Positions 7,710 through 15,989 of a DNA stretch of 36,647 nt are shown here, piece after piece. The notes under the pieces were generated by a model, which was not told the DNA's origin, did no database searches, and saw nothing but the letters and a program-made list of their open reading frames with translations. The first letter of the stretch is position 1. Every line of letters starts with the position of its first letter. Made by a program: the position numbers and the translations under genes. Source of the stretch: Jiangella aurantiaca (GTDB lineage: Bacteria > Actinomycetota > Actinomycetes > Jiangellales > Jiangellaceae); contig NZ_SMLB01000059.1 in the NCBI RefSeq assembly GCF_004349105.1, forward strand, positions 1 through 36,647, read 5' to 3'.

Positions 7710-10006
7710 TCCTCGAGCAGGCCGATGTCGCGAGCTCTGAGGACCGCGTCGGTGCGAGCCGAGACGCTCAGCTTGCGATAGATGGAGATGGCCTGGGACT
7801 TGATCGTGTTGGGCGACAGGTGGAAGCGTTCACCGATCTCACGGAACGACAAGTGCGTCGGCAGGTAGGACAGCAACCTGAGCTCGGCGGCGGTCAATGA
7901 CGTCGGTCCTGGAACACCACGTACCTGGAACTGACCGAGACGGCGTTGCAGCTCGCCGAGCTGGTCCCCGAGGGTGCCCAGGTCGGGCACCCTGGCCACG
8001 ATGTCGCGGGCGTCGGCGAGCAGAGTCCACGCTCCGGCCCGATCGGACAGTGCGAGCTGCACCTGGGCCAGCTCGATCATCGTCTGGGCCGCGAGCCACG
8101 GGATGGCACGGGTGAGCATGGGACGCAACCGGTGAGCCCGGATGACCTCCTGCTGGGCGAGGAGCACGTTCCCGCTGTGAAGAGCCGTCCGCGCCACCAC
8201 GGCGAAGGTGATCGAGCTCGGCAGGTAGGTCTCGAGACCGCCGCGCTCGACCGTGATTCGGGCGCGACGTGTCAGCGTCTCGGCAGCGGTCCAGTCACCC
8301 CGGCTCATGGCAGCGAGGGACCGCTCGGCGAGAGCAAGCGACGACATGGGGAACGCATCGATCCGTTCGGCGGCCTCGACGGCATCGGCCAGGATCGCGT
8401 CTGCCTGCTCAGCGTCGCCGGCCAGCAGGGTGCTTGCGCCGTAGAGCATCAGGGCGGCCGGGCGCCAGGGGCCGGCCTCCGGCTCCAGGCGCACCGCCGC
8501 CTGGGCGTCCTTCCGCATCTGGTCCACGCCGCGCCGGCACGTCAGGGCATGCAGCAGGTGCAGGGTCGAGACGGCCGTGGTGCCGCCGTGCGGCGGACTC
8601 GTGGCGCAGCTCCGCTCGGCGAGATCGGCCCACCATGCCGCACCGATGGCGTCACCGGTCAGGGCGGCCGTCCACCCGGCCAGCACGGCCAGGGACGGGT
8701 GCCGTTCCATCACCTTCTCGTCGAACCTGTCGAGCCAGGCTCGTAGGGTGTCGAGCCGGCTCGTGCGGTACAGCTGCAGCGCCAACTGCTCGAGCAGCAG
8801 CGCAGCGCGGTCTTCGTCACCGGCGGCCCAGGCGTGGTGAAGGGCCTCCTCGTGCATGCCCTGCCGCTCGAACCAGTCGGCCGCCCTACTGTGCAGGACC
8901 GGCGCCACGCCGGGCCGTCGTGAGGTCAGCTCGGTGAGGAGCACGTCGCGGAACAGATGGTGATATCGGTACCACTCGCGGTGGTGATCGAGTGGCAAGA
9001 GGAACAGCTGGGAGTCCTCGGCCGACCCGAGGAGCTGCGACGACCCGGAGCGCTGGAGAACCGCGTCACACAGCGATCCGCACATCCGGTCCAGGATCGC
9101 GGTGTGGGTGAGGAAGCGGACCAGGTCGCCCGGTAGCTGGGCGAGCACCTCAGCCTGGACGTAGTCGGCCACGAACCGATCGCTGCCCGCGAAGGCCGGG
9201 CCCAGCGGTCGCGTGTGTCCGCCCGCCGCGAGGGACAGCGCGGCCAGGCACAGCCCGGCCGGCCATCCCTCCGTCCGGCGGGTGAGCTCCGCCATCGCCT
9301 CGTCCGGGAGGTCCACCCCGGCGTTCCGGAGCAGCGTCCGTGCCTCAGTGGCATCGAGGGCCAGGTCAGACACGTCGATCTCGGCCAGCACGCCGTTGGC
9401 GCGCCACCGTGCCAGCGGCAGGCCGGGAACGGTTCGCGAGGTGACGGCCAGCTGCGAGCCGGACGGAAGCCGCTGAGCGAGCTCGGCGATGGCATCCAGG
9501 CACGCGTGTTCGACGAGGCTGTGCACGTCGTCGAGCAACAGGACCACCGGTGTCGTCATGGCGGCCAGCGCCGAACCCAACCGGGGAAGCACCGTCGACA
9601 TCACCGAGCCGCTGCGGGACGCGAGGGCGGTGAACACCGTCGGCGGGAGCGGCTCGATGCGGTCCAGGGCGACTGCGACATGGCTGAGCAGCCCGACCGG
9701 GTCGTTGTCGCCGCCGTCGAGCGAAACCCACGCGACAGGCCTGTTCTCCACCCGGCTCCACTCGCTGAGCAGGGTCGTCTTGCCGTATCCGGCCGCGGCA
9801 TGGATCGCAACGACAGGTGCCGCGGACCTGCTGAGCCGGTCGATCAGGGTGCGCCTGGACACGTTCCCGGCGCGCGGCGGCGGCGCGTGCAGCTTGGACT
9901 CGATGACGTCGACCTGTGGGCTCCCGCCCAGCACCGGCGCCGTGGAGAGGCGGCGCAGCGAATCACGCGAGGACGCCGACGCGTGGGACACTTGCAGACC
10001 GCTCAT
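7706..10006 (-). CDS. MalT-like LuxR-family ATPase transcription regulator
   Basis: A 766-residue signal-transduction ATPase of the MalT/LAL type. Order of parts: N-terminal SKLHAP motif typical of the class (about 37-42), Walker A AAGYGKTT (71-78), Walker B VVLLLDDVH, a winged-helix/arm region, a TPR-rich central part (about 400-680) and a C-terminal LuxR helix-turn-helix in the last 65 residues (LTAAELRLL...SFREIGERFHLS.NTIKSQ). Such proteins bind ATP plus a small inducer, oligomerise and activate promoters carrying GGATGA-type boxes. I prefer ATG 10006 (GGGGAGG at good spacing) to the upstream in-frame ATG at 10054. Two dyads sit in its promoter region, suggesting autoregulation. The inducer is unknown. 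It probably controls the surrounding sulfatase/antiporter/MscS genes. Confidence 0.9.
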   Translation of the reverse strand: MSGLQVSHASASSRDSLRRLSTAPVLGGSPQVDVIESKLHAPPPRAGNVSRRTLIDRLSRSAAPVVAIHAAAGYGKTTLLSEWSRVENRPVAWVSLDGGDNDPVGLLSHVAVALDRIEPLPPTVFTALASRSGSVMSTVLPRLGSALAAMTTPVVLLLDDVHSLVEHACLDAIAELAQRLPSGSQLAVTSRTVPGLPLARWRANGVLAEIDVSDLALDATEARTLLRNAGVDLPDEAMAELTRRTEGWPAGLCLAALSLAAGGHTRPLGPAFAGSDRFVADYVQAEVLAQLPGDLVRFLTHTAILDRMCGSLCDAVLQRSGSSQLLGSAEDSQLFLLPLDHHREWYRYHHLFRDVLLTELTSRRPGVAPVLHSRAADWFERQGMHEEALHHAWAAGDEDRAALLLEQLALQLYRTSRLDTLRAWLDRFDEKVMERHPSLAVLAGWTAALTGDAIGAAWWADLAERSCATSPPHGGTTAVSTLHLLHALTCRRGVDQMRKDAQAAVRLEPEAGPWRPAALMLYGASTLLAGDAEQADAILADAVEAAERIDAFPMSSLALAERSLAAMSRGDWTAAETLTRRARITVERGGLETYLPSSITFAVVARTALHSGNVLLAQQEVIRAHRLRPMLTRAIPWLAAQTMIELAQVQLALSDRAGAWTLLADARDIVARVPDLGTLGDQLGELQRRLGQFQVRGVPGPTSLTAAELRLLSYLPTHLSFREIGERFHLSPNTIKSQAISIYRKLSVSARTDAVLRARDIGLLED

Positions 10007-10113
10007 CGCCACCTCCCCGTCATGCAGTGGACGAGCCGCCGCCAGAATCAGCATGCGTTCCAGAGGGCGGGTCCGGCCTCACCCGCTCTGGGTGAAGCCG
10101 GCGCACGGGTCTT

Positions 10114-10130
10114 TCATCCCGGTCGGATGA
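10114..10130. promoter_or_regulatory. 17-bp dyad, copy 4 (perfect arms)
   Basis: TCATCC-CGGTC-GGATGA, followed by TGCG as in copy 2. It is 108 bp upstream of the LuxR start (10006) and 223 bp before the plus-strand gene at 10353. Confidence 0.55.
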
Positions 10131-10151
10131 TGCGACCAACCCGGTGTGGCG

Positions 10152-10168
10152 TCATCGTGGTCGCATGA
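10152..10168. promoter_or_regulatory. 17-bp dyad, copy 5 (degenerate)
   Basis: TCATCG-TGGTC-GCATGA keeps the outer TCAT...ATGA at identical spacing, with one change per arm. It lies 38 bp after copy 4, making a pair like copies 1 and 2. Confidence 0.35.
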
Positions 10169-10352
10169 ACGGGGAACGCCGTGCGTCCGGAGACGCCGCC
10201 TCCGCCTGTGAGGCACGTCTGCGAGGAGGCGAGGACGAGGACGCGACCTGGCGATCCGAGCCCCCGGCTGCGGTGCGGGTTCCGGATCACGAGACCGTGA
10301 AGGCGAGCACCACGGTGCCGACCCCGACATAGGCGGTGCGCGGGAAGGGCGG

Positions 10353-10772
10353 ATGAAAGCCGTGTTGATCGCATTGCTCGTCGTCCTCGGCGTGGATCTG
10401 ACCGCCGTCGTAGCGCTCGGGGCGCTTGTGCTCGGACGTAAGCGGTGGCTCAGACGGCGGCCAGGCCATTTCGTCGGGGCGATTCGAGGCGTGAGTGGCA
10501 ACGTCGACGGGCTCGCCAGCACATGGCGACGCGGCTGCGGCCGCTGGGTCTCCAACGTCCTCGTCTGGAACAAGGCACCATTCATGTTCCGCAATGTCTT
10601 CGTACCAGTCGACTGCCTCGCCGGGGAACGTCGTGCGCACTCCGGCGAGGTCAAGCGGCTGGGCGACACACCGATCGTCATCGAGCTCGTCTCGGGCGCC
10701 GCCGTGATCGAGGTCGCGACGAGGCCCGGAGACCGCACCCTCGCGACGGGTCCGATGACAACGCCCGTCTGA
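10353..10772 (+). CDS. Single-pass membrane protein, DUF2550-like
   Basis: A 139-residue protein with one N-terminal hydrophobic helix (residues 3-28), then a basic stretch (GRKRWLRRR) and a soluble domain of about 100 residues predicted to be cytoplasmic. Helix, basic motif and a domain of short strands with a WRRG..RW segment resemble the actinobacterial DUF2550 family, but the match is by eye and weak. The start ATG is preceded by GGGAAGGG. It is divergent from the LuxR regulator, with the dyad pair in the shared upstream region, so it may be a regulon member. It ends 58 bp before the convergent aldolase gene. Confidence 0.6.
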   Translation: MKAVLIALLVVLGVDLTAVVALGALVLGRKRWLRRRPGHFVGAIRGVSGNVDGLASTWRRGCGRWVSNVLVWNKAPFMFRNVFVPVDCLAGERRAHSGEVKRLGDTPIVIELVSGAAVIEVATRPGDRTLATGPMTTPV

Positions 10773-10830
10773 GAACGTTGTGAAGCAGAGCCATCCTGAC
10801 TTGTGCGCGATTGCGGTCCTTGGTCCGCGG

Positions 10831-11610
10831 TCAGCCGGTCAAGGCGTCGCGCATGCGTGCGACCGCGTCGACGAGGAGCGGAGCCGGCAGCAGTTGGACC
10901 ACGGTCACGCCGGCCGCGATGAACTCCTCGGCACGTTCCATGGACTTGCTGCCGACGGAGATGCCTACCGGCTTGCCGGCCGCGCGTGCCCGGCGGATGC
11001 CGTCGCGGATCAGGGCACGCACGTCGGGGTGGTTGAAGTCGCCGATGTGCCCGGCCGTCGCCGACAGGTCCCCGGCGCCGAAGGTGATCAGGTCCACGCC
11101 CGGGACCGCCGCGATGGCCTCGACGTTCTCGACGCCGGCCGGATCCTCGATCAGACACGTCACGAGCGTCTCGCGGTTGGCGAAGGCGAAGGCGTCCTCG
11201 GCGGGGACGCCGAGAGACCAGCGGGCGTGCATGCCGCGGCCGGCCGGGCTGGTGATGGCGCGGTCGCCGTCAGGGGCGAACTTCGCCGACCGCACCGCTG
11301 CGGCCGCATCCTCGGCGGTGGCGATGTGCGGGAACGTCAGTCCGGCGAAGCCACGGTTGAGCACTTGCGTGACGACGTCGGGTCGATTGGCGGCGAGCCG
11401 TGCGGTGGGCGTGACGTCCGCGGCCTCGGCCGCACGGGCGAGGTGCTCGAGGTCGCCGAGGGTCGCCGGTCCGTGTTCGCAGTCGATCCGGACGAAGTCC
11501 AGCCCGGCCATGGCGGCGTACTCGACCATGATCGGGTCCGCCGAGTCCATCGCGAGTCCGAAGACCATCTCGCCGCGCAGGACCTTGGCCTTCATGGTGT
11601 TCACTCTCAT
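10831..11610 (-). CDS. HpcH/HpaI-family aldolase
   Basis: A 259-residue class II (metal-dependent) pyruvate-type aldolase or related lyase of the HpcH/HpaI/citrate-lyase-beta superfamily. Visible landmarks: FVRIDCEHGP with the catalytic-base histidine (residue 46), an Arg-containing strand TPTARLAAN, and the metal ligands in LIEDPAGVENVE (Glu) and GAGDLSATAGH (Asp). It should cleave or form a C-C bond between a 2-oxo acid and an aldehyde. Of several in-frame starts I prefer ATG 11610, with GGAG 6 bases upstream; ATG 11595 is possible. Last gene of the run from 17099, 42 bp after the ATPase gene, so it probably handles a product of the imported compound. Its substrate cannot be read from sequence. 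Confidence 0.88.
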   Translation of the reverse strand: MRVNTMKAKVLRGEMVFGLAMDSADPIMVEYAAMAGLDFVRIDCEHGPATLGDLEHLARAAEAADVTPTARLAANRPDVVTQVLNRGFAGLTFPHIATAEDAAAAVRSAKFAPDGDRAITSPAGRGMHARWSLGVPAEDAFAFANRETLVTCLIEDPAGVENVEAIAAVPGVDLITFGAGDLSATAGHIGDFNHPDVRALIRDGIRRARAAGKPVGISVGSKSMERAEEFIAAGVTVVQLLPAPLLVDAVARMRDALTG

Positions 11611-11652
11611 GCTGACTCCAATCATCGGAACGGGGTGGTGCGGCACCGAGTG

Positions 11653-12762
11653 CTACGACCTGAGGCCGTCGGGGCCGAAGAGGTGCAGATCGGCCGGGCT
11701 GGCATGCACGATCAGGCGTTCACCGACGTCGATGTCGGCGTGCAGGCGCGCCTTCACCCGGAGCTCACCCAGCTGACCGTGGACCAGCCGCTCCCGCCCG
11801 AGCAGCTCGGTGAGTACGGTGGTGAGCTCCAGCACCAGGTCGGCGCCGGTCCCGGGGCCGGGGCGCAGATCCTCGGGCCGCACGCCGACCGTGACGTCCC
11901 CGGTCGGTACCGGCACCGACGGCGGCAGTGGCAGCCCGTCCGGATGCCCGGGCAGGTGCAGCCGGCCGGCCCGGTGCGTGCCGGTGAGCAGGTTCATGCC
12001 GCCGAGGAACGCTGCGACGAAGCTGGTCGCGGGGCGCCTGAACATCTCTTCGGCGGACGTGGCCTGCTCGATGCGGCCGGCCCGGAGGACCACCAGCTGG
12101 TCGGCGAGCGACAGTGCTTCGACCTGGTCGTGGGTGACGTAGAGGGTGGTCATGCCGAGCCGGCGTTGCAGGGCGAGGAATTCCGCGCGCATCTCCACGC
12201 GGAGTTCGGCGTCGAGGCTGGAGAACGGTTCGTCCATGAGGAGCACGTCCGGCTCGCGAACGAGCGCCCGGCCGATGCCGACTCGCTGCCGCTGCCCACC
12301 GGACAGCTGGCCGGGCCGCCGCTTCAGCAGGCCGTCGATCCGCAGCAGCTCGGCGACAGCCGCAACGCGGCTGGTCCGCTCGTGCTTGGGCACGCCGGCC
12401 ATCTTCAGCGGGAAGGCGAGGTTGCCCTCGGCGGTCTTGTCCGGGTAGAGGGCGTGGTTCTGGAAGACCATGGCGACACCGCGCAGTCCGGCGTCGACGG
12501 CGGACACGTCGCGTCCGCCGATGAGGACGGCACCGGAGGTGGGCGTCTCGAGCCCGGCGACGCAGCGCAGCAGGGTGGTCTTGCCGCAGCCGGACGGGCC
12601 GAGGAGGACAGTGATGCCGCCTGCTGGGCACTCGACGGTGACGTCGTCGAGCGCCACCGTGCCGTCGGGGAACCGCTTGGCGAGGTTCGTGCAGGAGACG
12701 CCCACGGGCGGCGACGTGTCGGTTCGGGCGGACGGCTGCACGGCCGGCGAGGTGGTCGTCAT
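11653..12762 (-). CDS. ABC importer ATPase, MalK/UgpC type
   Basis: A 369-residue ATPase that powers a CUT1-type importer. Walker A GPSGCGKTT, signature LSGGQRQRVG, Walker B VLLMDEPFSSLD and the H-loop TLYVTHDQVEAL are all intact. The C-terminal 120 residues form the TOBE/OB regulatory domain typical of MalK, UgpC and PotA (VGVRPEDL landmark). Its ATG overlaps the stop of the binding-protein gene by 4 bases (12759-12762), so translation is coupled. MalK-type ATPases can serve several importers, but here all components are adjacent. Substrate class is not specified by this subunit; putrescine, glycerol-3-phosphate and phosphonate importers have similar ATPases. Confidence 0.95.
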   Translation of the reverse strand: MTTTSPAVQPSARTDTSPPVGVSCTNLAKRFPDGTVALDDVTVECPAGGITVLLGPSGCGKTTLLRCVAGLETPTSGAVLIGGRDVSAVDAGLRGVAMVFQNHALYPDKTAEGNLAFPLKMAGVPKHERTSRVAAVAELLRIDGLLKRRPGQLSGGQRQRVGIGRALVREPDVLLMDEPFSSLDAELRVEMRAEFLALQRRLGMTTLYVTHDQVEALSLADQLVVLRAGRIEQATSAEEMFRRPATSFVAAFLGGMNLLTGTHRAGRLHLPGHPDGLPLPPSVPVPTGDVTVGVRPEDLRPGPGTGADLVLELTTVLTELLGRERLVHGQLGELRVKARLHADIDVGERLIVHASPADLHLFGPDGLRS

Positions 12763-14081
12763 GGCAGCAGTGACTCGGCGGCGGCTTCCGCGTCGGCCAG
12801 TGCCTCGGCCGGGTCCTTGCCGCTCAGCAGCGTGGCGAGGATCTCGTCACCGAGGATGCTCCAGATCTCCTGCGCCGAACGGCCGGGGAACTGGAACATC
12901 GGCGCGAAGGCGTCGACGTCTTCAGGGGTGAGCGCCAGCTCGGCGTGCTGCTCGGCAACCGTCTCGTTGGCGCTGGTGTCGAGGACGACGACGCCGCCTC
13001 CCTGCTCCGCCTGGTAGGCGGTCCCTCCCGCCGGGCCGATGAGCTCGCGCACCGCCTCCCACACGCCCCGCTGGCGAACCGGGTCGTCGGTGAACATCAC
13101 GATCGACGCTCCGCCGGCCAGGAGCACGCGGTCGTCGCCGTCGTGGAGCACGGGATACGGGGCGATGCGGTAGTCGAAGCCGGCGCTCTCGGCGTGGGTC
13201 CGCGCGCCCGAGCTGGCGTCGAAGGTCATCCCGACATCGCCACGGAAGTAGGCCTCGCTGATCGAGCTGGCGTCGTAGTAGGGCGCGACGACGCCGTCCG
13301 CCGCGAGCTCGGCGAGGAAGTCCACCAACTCGACCAGGGCAGGGTCGTCGAAGGTCAGCTCGGACTCGTCGTCGTCGACGAGCGCTCCGCCGCCCGAGGT
13401 GACGACGTTCTGCAGCCGCCACATGTTGGGGTCGTCGGAGAAGCGGAACGCCGCACCGTGCCGCGCGGCGCCGGACTCGACGATCTGCCGGGCCGCCGCC
13501 TCGAGCTCGCCGAATGTGCTCGGCGGGTCGTCGGGATCCAGCCCCGCGGCCAGGAAGACCTCGGCGTTGTAATACATGACGACCCACGATGCGGTCAGCG
13601 GAAAGCCGAACGTCTGGTCGTCGTAGACGCCGAAGTTCAACAGGGACGGCACCATGGTCGCCGGGTCGAAGGAGTCGTCCTCCCCCATCAGCGGGTCGAA
13701 CGGTTGCACCAGGCCGGCGTCGACGTAGGTCCGGATCGACGCCGAGCTGATGATCGCCGCGTCGGGGAGGTTCCCGGCGACCCGCGCGGCGAGGATGCGC
13801 TCCTCGACGGCGCCGTAGTCGCCGCCGGAGTTGACGAACTCGACCGTGGTGCCGGTCCGCTCGGTGAACTCGGGCGTGAGCACAGCAAATGCCGGGTCGA
13901 CGATGTTCGACGACGTGTCCGGGATCAGGATCTCGACGCTGACCGGCGCGTCGTCGGAGACCTCTGCCCGCTCGTCGGTGGCGTCGTCGCTGCCGCAACT
14001 CGCCGCGGCGAAGGCGAGGGCCACGACGATGCACAGGTGGCGGCCGGCGCGGCGCCGGCTGGTGGCAATGGTGTGACTCAT
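12759..14081 (-). CDS. ABC solute-binding lipoprotein, CUT1/UgpB-like
   Basis: A 440-residue extracytoplasmic binding protein. The N-terminus has an Arg-rich leader, a hydrophobic stretch and a lipobox (AASC, Cys29), so it should be lipid-anchored outside the membrane. An acidic linker follows, then the bacterial family-1 solute-binding fold (TFGELEAAARQIV and FPLTASWVVMYYN landmarks). It starts 28 bp after the stop of the permease gene at 14110. The ligand is unknown: family 1 includes binders of sugars, glycerol-3-phosphate and some organophosphorus compounds. The nearby phosphonatase-like hydrolase and aminotransferase hint at a phosphorus-containing or amino-substituted ligand (inference). 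Confidence 0.93.
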   Translation of the reverse strand: MSHTIATSRRRAGRHLCIVVALAFAAASCGSDDATDERAEVSDDAPVSVEILIPDTSSNIVDPAFAVLTPEFTERTGTTVEFVNSGGDYGAVEERILAARVAGNLPDAAIISSASIRTYVDAGLVQPFDPLMGEDDSFDPATMVPSLLNFGVYDDQTFGFPLTASWVVMYYNAEVFLAAGLDPDDPPSTFGELEAAARQIVESGAARHGAAFRFSDDPNMWRLQNVVTSGGGALVDDDESELTFDDPALVELVDFLAELAADGVVAPYYDASSISEAYFRGDVGMTFDASSGARTHAESAGFDYRIAPYPVLHDGDDRVLLAGGASIVMFTDDPVRQRGVWEAVRELIGPAGGTAYQAEQGGGVVVLDTSANETVAEQHAELALTPEDVDAFAPMFQFPGRSAQEIWSILGDEILATLLSGKDPAEALADAEAAAESLLP

Positions 14082-14109
14082 GGTGCTCCTGTCGTGACGG
14101 GAGGTGTGG

Positions 14110-14928
14110 TCAATCGGCGACGTTGAGACTGATGCCGCGGACGAACTGCCGTTGCGCGACCAGGAAGGCGATGATCAGGGGCGCGACCGCGAGCGTGGCC
14201 GCGGCCATCTGCGCCCCGTAGCGGACGCCGGCCTCCTGGTCGGCGAACTGGGTGATGGCGAACGGCACGGTGGCGTTGGCCGGACTCTGCAGCACGACCG
14301 AGGCCCAGAACAGGTCGTTCCAGCTCGACACGACGCTGAAGATGCCGAACGCGGTGATCGCCGGCCTGACGTTGGGGAGGACGACCCGCCAGACCATGCC
14401 GAACTCACCGACCCGGTCCAGCCGGGCGGCGTCGAAGATGCTCTGCGGCAGGGTGAGGATGAACTGGCGGAAGAGGAAGATCCCGAAGGCCGACGTCAGG
14501 GACGGCCAGACCAGCGCGGCGATCGTGTCGAGCTGCCCGACCCTGGAGATCATCACGTAGGTCGGGATCGCGATGACCAGGCTGGGCACGATCAGGCACC
14601 CGAACATCACCCAGAGGGCGACGTTGCGGCCGCGGAAGCGGTGCCGCGCGAGGACGTAACCGGCCGGCAGGCAGGTGAGGAGCTGGCTGACGAACGTGAT
14701 GGCCGCCACTACGACGCTGGTGCGGTAGGCGCGCACCCAGTCCCACTCGCGTACGGCGAGCCGGAAGTTCTCGAACGTCAGGTCGCCCAGTCCGGCACCG
14801 CCGAAGATCAACCGCTCGGGGACGAAGGCGGTCCACAGCATGATCGCGAACGGCAGCAGCATGACCACGCCGCCGAGAGCCAGCGCGAGGTGCGTCAGCG
14901 CCTGACGGGAGACGGTTCGGGCGGTCAT
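14110..14928 (-). CDS. ABC importer permease, MalG/UgpE type
   Basis: A 272-residue inner-membrane permease with six predicted helices and the EAA-type loop near the middle (DAARLDRVGEFGMVWRVVLPNVRPA, cited as residues about 172-196 with the DAA...G and LP landmarks). The open frame extends upstream to 15438, but conserved permease sequence begins after ATG 14928, which overlaps the stop of the partner permease by 4 bases (ATGA, 14925-14928). It pairs with the MalF-type subunit at 14925-15869 to form the translocation pore. The C-terminus ends in the short conserved RGISLN-type tail. Confidence 0.93.
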   Translation of the reverse strand: MTARTVSRQALTHLALALGGVVMLLPFAIMLWTAFVPERLIFGGAGLGDLTFENFRLAVREWDWVRAYRTSVVVAAITFVSQLLTCLPAGYVLARHRFRGRNVALWVMFGCLIVPSLVIAIPTYVMISRVGQLDTIAALVWPSLTSAFGIFLFRQFILTLPQSIFDAARLDRVGEFGMVWRVVLPNVRPAITAFGIFSVVSSWNDLFWASVVLQSPANATVPFAITQFADQEAGVRYGAQMAAATLAVAPLIIAFLVAQRQFVRGISLNVAD

Positions 14929-15869
14929 CGCGTTCCCGCCCGTTCCCAGCGCGCACCCACCGTGGCGAGCTGGATCGCCGTCAACGCCAGGATCAGCACC
15001 AGCAGCGCCAGCGTGACGACGGAGCCGCCACCGACGTCGAGGAAGCGGATGCCACGCTCCCAGAGCAGATAGGACAGAGTGGTCGAACTGCTGACAGGGC
15101 CCCCCTCGGTCATCACCCGCACCTGGTCGAACACCTTCAGCGCGTTGCGTGTCGTGATGATCAACGTGAACACCACGGCGGGTCCCAGCGCGGGCCACGT
15201 CACGTGCCAGAACCGGCTCCACGCGCCCGCGCCATCGAGCCGCGCCGCCTCCACCAGGTGCGGAGGGACGCCCGCGAGGCCGGCGAGGAACATCACCACC
15301 GCGAAACCCACGTTCTCCCAGGTGCCGACGACGGCGACGGCGGGCAGCGCCAGCGTGGTGGAATGCAGCCAGTCCTCCAGCCCGAGGAGGCGCCCGACCG
15401 TGGCGTCGATCACGCCGGTGTCGGCGTAGAACAGCCACCGCCAGGCCACCGCCATCGCGGCCATCGTGGAGGCGACAGGCAGGAAGTAGACGTTGCGCCA
15501 GAACGTCCCGCCCCAGCTCACAGAGTGGATACCGAGCGCGACCAGCATCGCGGCGGCCAACGTCACCGGCACCGTCAACAGCATGTAGACGGCGGTGTTG
15601 ACCAGCGCGCGGCGGAACTCCTCGCTCGACAGGACACGGCCGAAGTTGTCCAGCGCAACGAAATCCGCGGTGCCGAGCAACGGGTCGTAGTCGAACAGGG
15701 CGAGGACCAGGACGACCAGCACGGGCGCGACGACGGACAGGAACAGCAGCACGTAGCCCGGGACGAGCAACGCCACCGCGGGCAGCCGGAACCGGGTGCG
15801 GGACGGCACAGGGCCGAGCTCTGGTGGCCGTCGCAACGGCCGAGGCGACGGCAGAACGCGGAGCGACAT
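14925..15869 (-). CDS. ABC importer permease, MalF/UgpA type
   Basis: A 314-residue permease with a Pro/Arg-rich cytoplasmic N-terminus (about 28 residues), six hydrophobic helices and the EAA loop (VEAARLDGAGAWSRFWHVTWP landmarks, about residues 213-232). First of the transporter genes; 120 bp separate it from the aminotransferase stop at 15990 on the same strand, so it could be read through from 17099 or have its own promoter. That gap contains a CGTTGCCTA element (15948-15956) that recurs in front of the RpiR gene. Confidence 0.93.
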   Translation of the reverse strand: MSLRVLPSPRPLRRPPELGPVPSRTRFRLPAVALLVPGYVLLFLSVVAPVLVVLVLALFDYDPLLGTADFVALDNFGRVLSSEEFRRALVNTAVYMLLTVPVTLAAAMLVALGIHSVSWGGTFWRNVYFLPVASTMAAMAVAWRWLFYADTGVIDATVGRLLGLEDWLHSTTLALPAVAVVGTWENVGFAVVMFLAGLAGVPPHLVEAARLDGAGAWSRFWHVTWPALGPAVVFTLIITTRNALKVFDQVRVMTEGGPVSSSTTLSYLLWERGIRFLDVGGGSVVTLALLVLILALTAIQLATVGARWERAGTR

Positions 15870-15989
15870 CAGGGCCGTCCTCGAGACGATGGACCGGGTC
15901 GACGTCAGGGAACGCTACTGCCCAGCCTCAGGAGTGTCCAGCAATCTCGTTGCCTAGGCGGCAGGTGTAGCCGACTGTTCACACCGCGT

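Larger units (their letters stand above)
10007..10352. promoter_or_regulatory. Divergent control region of the LuxR and 10353 genes
   Basis: A 346-bp region without a convincing gene. It holds dyad copy 4 (10114-10130) and degenerate copy 5 (10152-10168). A 55-codon ATG frame (10165-10332) exists, but it has no clear ribosome-binding site and its composition (many Arg, Ala, Pro) looks like chance. Confidence 0.5.

Noticed and set aside
10165-10332. 55-codon frame between LuxR and the DUF2550-like gene
   Set aside because: No clear ribosome-binding site, Arg/Ala-rich composition, overlaps the degenerate dyad.
10780-13017. Long plus-strand open frame (745 codons) over the aldolase and ATPase genes
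   Set aside because: Antisense shadow: low-complexity, Gly/Arg/Val-rich, no domain, while the minus strand encodes complete motifs.
12945-14126. Plus-strand open frame opposite the binding-protein gene
   Set aside because: Mirror of a GC-rich coding strand; the minus frame has a lipobox and family motifs.
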